A stretch of DNA of 9,261 bases from Flavobacteriaceae bacterium (GTDB lineage Bacteria; Bacteroidota; Bacteroidia; Flavobacteriales; Flavobacteriaceae): contig JAESTN010000131.1 of NCBI GenBank assembly GCA_016763595.1, positions 1-9,261 on the forward strand, read 5' to 3'. The notes beneath the pieces are model-generated. The model saw only the letters and a list, made by a program, of their open reading frames with translations. It did no database searches and was not told the origin of the DNA. Below are positions 7,024-9,261 of the stretch, piece after piece. The translations under genes were made by a program, and so were the position numbers. Position 1 is the stretch's first letter, and each line of letters starts with the position of its first letter.

Positions 7024-9261
7024 TACAAGCTTTTAAATTTTGTTGGCTCTGCTTCGTTCATAATTTGATAAGCAGCTTCAAAAACATCTTCTACTGATGG
7101 TTTAGAGAAGTAATCTCCGTCAGTTCCATAAGCCGGTCTGTGCGGTTTTGCTGTTAATGTGTATGGTTTGCTATCGAGATGTTGATATCCATTTTGGTTT
7201 TCTAAGATCTCTTGCAATAAATAAGCAGAAGCTCCACCAGGAACATCTTCGTCTACAATTAATAAGCGATTTGTTTTGGCTAGGCTTTTTACGGTATCAT
7301 GATTTAAATCAAAGGGCAGTAAACTTTGCGCATCAATAATTTCTATATTGATTCCTACTTGCAATAAATCTTTTGCGGCTTCTTCTATTATTCTTAAGGT
7401 AGACCCATAAGAAACAACCGTAATATCTGTACCTTCTTTAATTGTTTCGACTTCACCAATTATAGTTTTAAATTCTCCTAAATTGGTTGGTAATTCTTCT
7501 TTTAAACGGTATCCATTTAAACATTCTATAACCAATGCTGGATCATCACCTTCTAAAAGTGTGTTGTAGAACCCGGCAGCTTTTGTCATGTTTCTTGGAA
7601 CCAGTACGTGAATTCCCCTTAGGTTATTTATGATGCCTCCCATTGGAGATCCAGAATGCCAAATTCCTTCTAATCTATGTCCACGAGTTCTAATAATTAA
7701 TGGCGCTTTTTGCTTGCCTACAGTTCTGTACCTTAAGGTTGCTAAGTCATCACTCATTATTTGTAAAGCATACAATAAGTAATCTAAATATTGAATTTCT
7801 GCAATCGGTCTTAAACCTCTCATTGCCATTCCAATTCCTTGCCCTATAATTGTAGCTTCTCTAATTCCTGTGTCAGAAACTCTTGTTTCTCCAAATTTTT
7901 CTTGCAATCCTTCTAGGCCTTGATTTACATCACCAATAAAACCGGCATCTTCTCCAAAGATTAGAACTTCAGGGTATTTTTTAAGCAGTGCATCAAAATT
8001 ATCTCTCATAATAACTCTGGCATCTACTAAGTTCTTTTCAGAGCTGTAAGTAGGGGCTAAAGGACTAATATTAGTTGGAGCTAATTCTGTTTCGCTGGTT
8101 AAATGCGTTGAGAAAAGGTTATAGCCATTATCAATTTGTTGTTTGATGAATTTTTGTAGTATTATTTTTTCTGCAAAATTTTCATCTTTTACATAGCGTA
8201 ACGCTTTTCTACATGCAATTAAAATGTCTTTTCTGATTGGTTCAGAAATAGCTTCTAAATCGTTTTTTAGTTTTGTAATAAAAGAGCTATTACTACTCTT
8301 TTTCGCTAAATTTGCTAAGTGTGTAACAGCAGGTGTTACTTCTGTTTTTATCTCGTTTAAATAAGAACTCCAGGCGTTTCTTTTGGCTGTGCTAACGTGT
8401 TTTTTAGATTCTTTTTCGATGGCAATTAATTCTGCTTCAGAATCTACAAACTTTAGCGTTTCTCCAGTTTCATCTTCTAATTCAAAATCTAAAATCCAAG
8501 ACCTCATTTTAGCAAGACAATCAAAATCTTTTTCCCATTGTAAGCGCTCCGCATTTTTGTAGCGTTCATGAGAACCAGAAGTTGAGTGTCCTTGCGGTTG
8601 TGTTAATTCTTTAACGTGAATTAAAACAGGAACGTGTTCTTCTCTGGCTATTTTTGATGCTCTATTGTAGACATCTGTTAGTTGAACATAATCCCAACCA
8701 TTAACAACAATAATTTCGTAACCGTTATTTTTTTCATCTCTCTGAAATCCTTTTAAGATTTCAGAAATGCTTTCTTTAGTCGTTTGGTATTTTGCGTGTA
8801 CAGAGATTCCGTACTCATCATCCCAAACATTCATTACCATTGGTACCTGTAATACTCCTGCAGCATTAATTGTTTCAAAAAACAATCCTTCACTTGTACT
8901 TGCGTTTCCAATTGTTCCCCAAGCAACTTCATTTCCTTTAATAGAGAAATTGGTGTTATTTTCAAGTTCTTTAACAGACCTGTATACTTTTGAAGCTTGT
9001 GCCAATCCTAATAATCTAGGCATCTGTCCTGCAGTAGGAGAGATGTCTGCACTAGAATTGTATTGTTTCGTTAAGTTTTTCCAGTCTCCGTTTTCATCTA
9101 AACTATGCGTTGCAAAATGACCTCCCATTTGACGACCTGCAGACATTGGTTCGGCTTCTAAACTAGGATGGGCATATAAACCTGCAAAAAACTGTTGCGC
9201 AGTTAATTCTCCAATGGCCATCATAAAAGTTTGATCCCTATAGTAACCAGATCTAAAGTCT
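7020..9261 (-). CDS. Thiamine-diphosphate 2-oxoacid dehydrogenase E1, fused alpha-beta (5' end beyond the window)
   Basis: The protein joins an E1 alpha-like half and an E1 beta-like half, as in branched-chain or related 2-oxoacid dehydrogenase complexes that decarboxylate a 2-oxoacid and pass the acyl group to a lipoyl E2. The frame stays open from the ATG at 9224 to the edge, adding DFRSGYYRDQTF before MMAIGEL, so the true start lies outside; numbers here count from that ATG. The alpha half (to about 250) has SAGRQMGGH (28-36), a modified thiamine-diphosphate motif (103-141) and GHSTSGS (212-218) with the active-site-loop His213. A helical linker spans about 260-390. The beta half has FGEDAGFIGDVNQGL (423-437), DTGIREA (451-457) with conserved Glu456, and HSGSP (523-527). 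The exact substrate is uncertain. The gene ends tail-to-tail with DUF2851. Confidence 0.9.
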   Translation of the reverse strand, partial: DFRSGYYRDQTFMMAIGELTAQQFFAGLYAHPSLEAEPMSAGRQMGGHFATHSLDENGDWKNLTKQYNSSADISPTAGQMPRLLGLAQASKVYRSVKELENNTNFSIKGNEVAWGTIGNASTSEGLFFETINAAGVLQVPMVMNVWDDEYGISVHAKYQTTKESISEILKGFQRDEKNNGYEIIVVNGWDYVQLTDVYNRASKIAREEHVPVLIHVKELTQPQGHSTSGSHERYKNAERLQWEKDFDCLAKMRSWILDFELEDETGETLKFVDSEAELIAIEKESKKHVSTAKRNAWSSYLNEIKTEVTPAVTHLANLAKKSSNSSFITKLKNDLEAISEPIRKDILIACRKALRYVKDENFAEKIILQKFIKQQIDNGYNLFSTHLTSETELAPTNISPLAPTYSSEKNLVDARVIMRDNFDALLKKYPEVLIFGEDAGFIGDVNQGLEGLQEKFGETRVSDTGIREATIIGQGIGMAMRGLRPIAEIQYLDYLLYALQIMSDDLATLRYRTVGKQKAPLIIRTRGHRLEGIWHSGSPMGGIINNLRGIHVLVPRNMTKAAGFYNTLLEGDDPALVIECLNGYRLKEELPTNLGEFKTIIGEVETIKEGTDITVVSYGSTLRIIEEAAKDLLQVGINIEIIDAQSLLPFDLNHDTVKSLAKTNRLLIVDEDVPGGASAYLLQEILENQNGYQHLDSKPYTLTAKPHRPAYGTDGDYFSKPSVEDVFEAAYQIMNEAEPTKFKSLY

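Noticed and set aside
7148..7339. 63-codon plus-strand reading frame opposite the E1 C-terminus
   Set aside because: It is antisense to conserved E1 beta sequence and has no sign of its own function.
8767..9120. 117-codon plus-strand reading frame opposite the E1 gene
   Set aside because: It overlaps the conserved E1 alpha domain on the other strand; the Ser/Leu-rich product has no family features.

Overview
The window looks like ordinary chromosome from a marine or host-associated member of the Flavobacteriaceae (Bacteroidota). Support comes from the low GC content, the lack of Shine-Dalgarno sequences, TAnnTTTG-type -7 boxes before several genes, and proteins of families typical of that group (DUF5683, DUF2851, the flavobacterial short LepB, a fused E1 alpha/beta dehydrogenase). 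I see no insertion sequence, phage gene, CRISPR array, tRNA or rRNA.

Region 1-3176 (minus strand) is a tight operon read parA > parB > DUF5683 > dapB > lepB. ParA/ParB are the chromosome-partitioning pair. The next gene encodes a small secreted or membrane-anchored protein, followed by a lysine/diaminopimelate biosynthesis enzyme and the 5' end of signal peptidase I. The first four genes are joined by stop/start overlaps or direct abutment (TAATG, TAGTG, TAA-ATG), which suggests coupled translation.

Region 3177-5748 begins with an intergenic stretch carrying a possible parA promoter and a strong intrinsic terminator. Then come two minus-strand genes with their own candidate -7 boxes: a PepD-type M20 dipeptidase and an NfsB-like nitroreductase. 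A 233-bp divergent spacer follows.

Region 5749-9261 holds a convergent pair. The plus-strand DUF2851 gene (uncharacterised) ends in the same TTAA palindrome that ends the minus-strand gene for a thiamine-diphosphate 2-oxoacid dehydrogenase E1 protein (alpha and beta parts fused). The E1 gene runs off the right edge of the window, so its first internal ATG at 9224 is not the true start.

No clear novel system is present. The points most worth following are the altered metal-binding signature in the E1 alpha domain, a nuclease-like motif plus cysteine cluster in the DUF2851 protein, and the hairpin inside the end of the DUF2851 gene that may terminate the opposing transcript.
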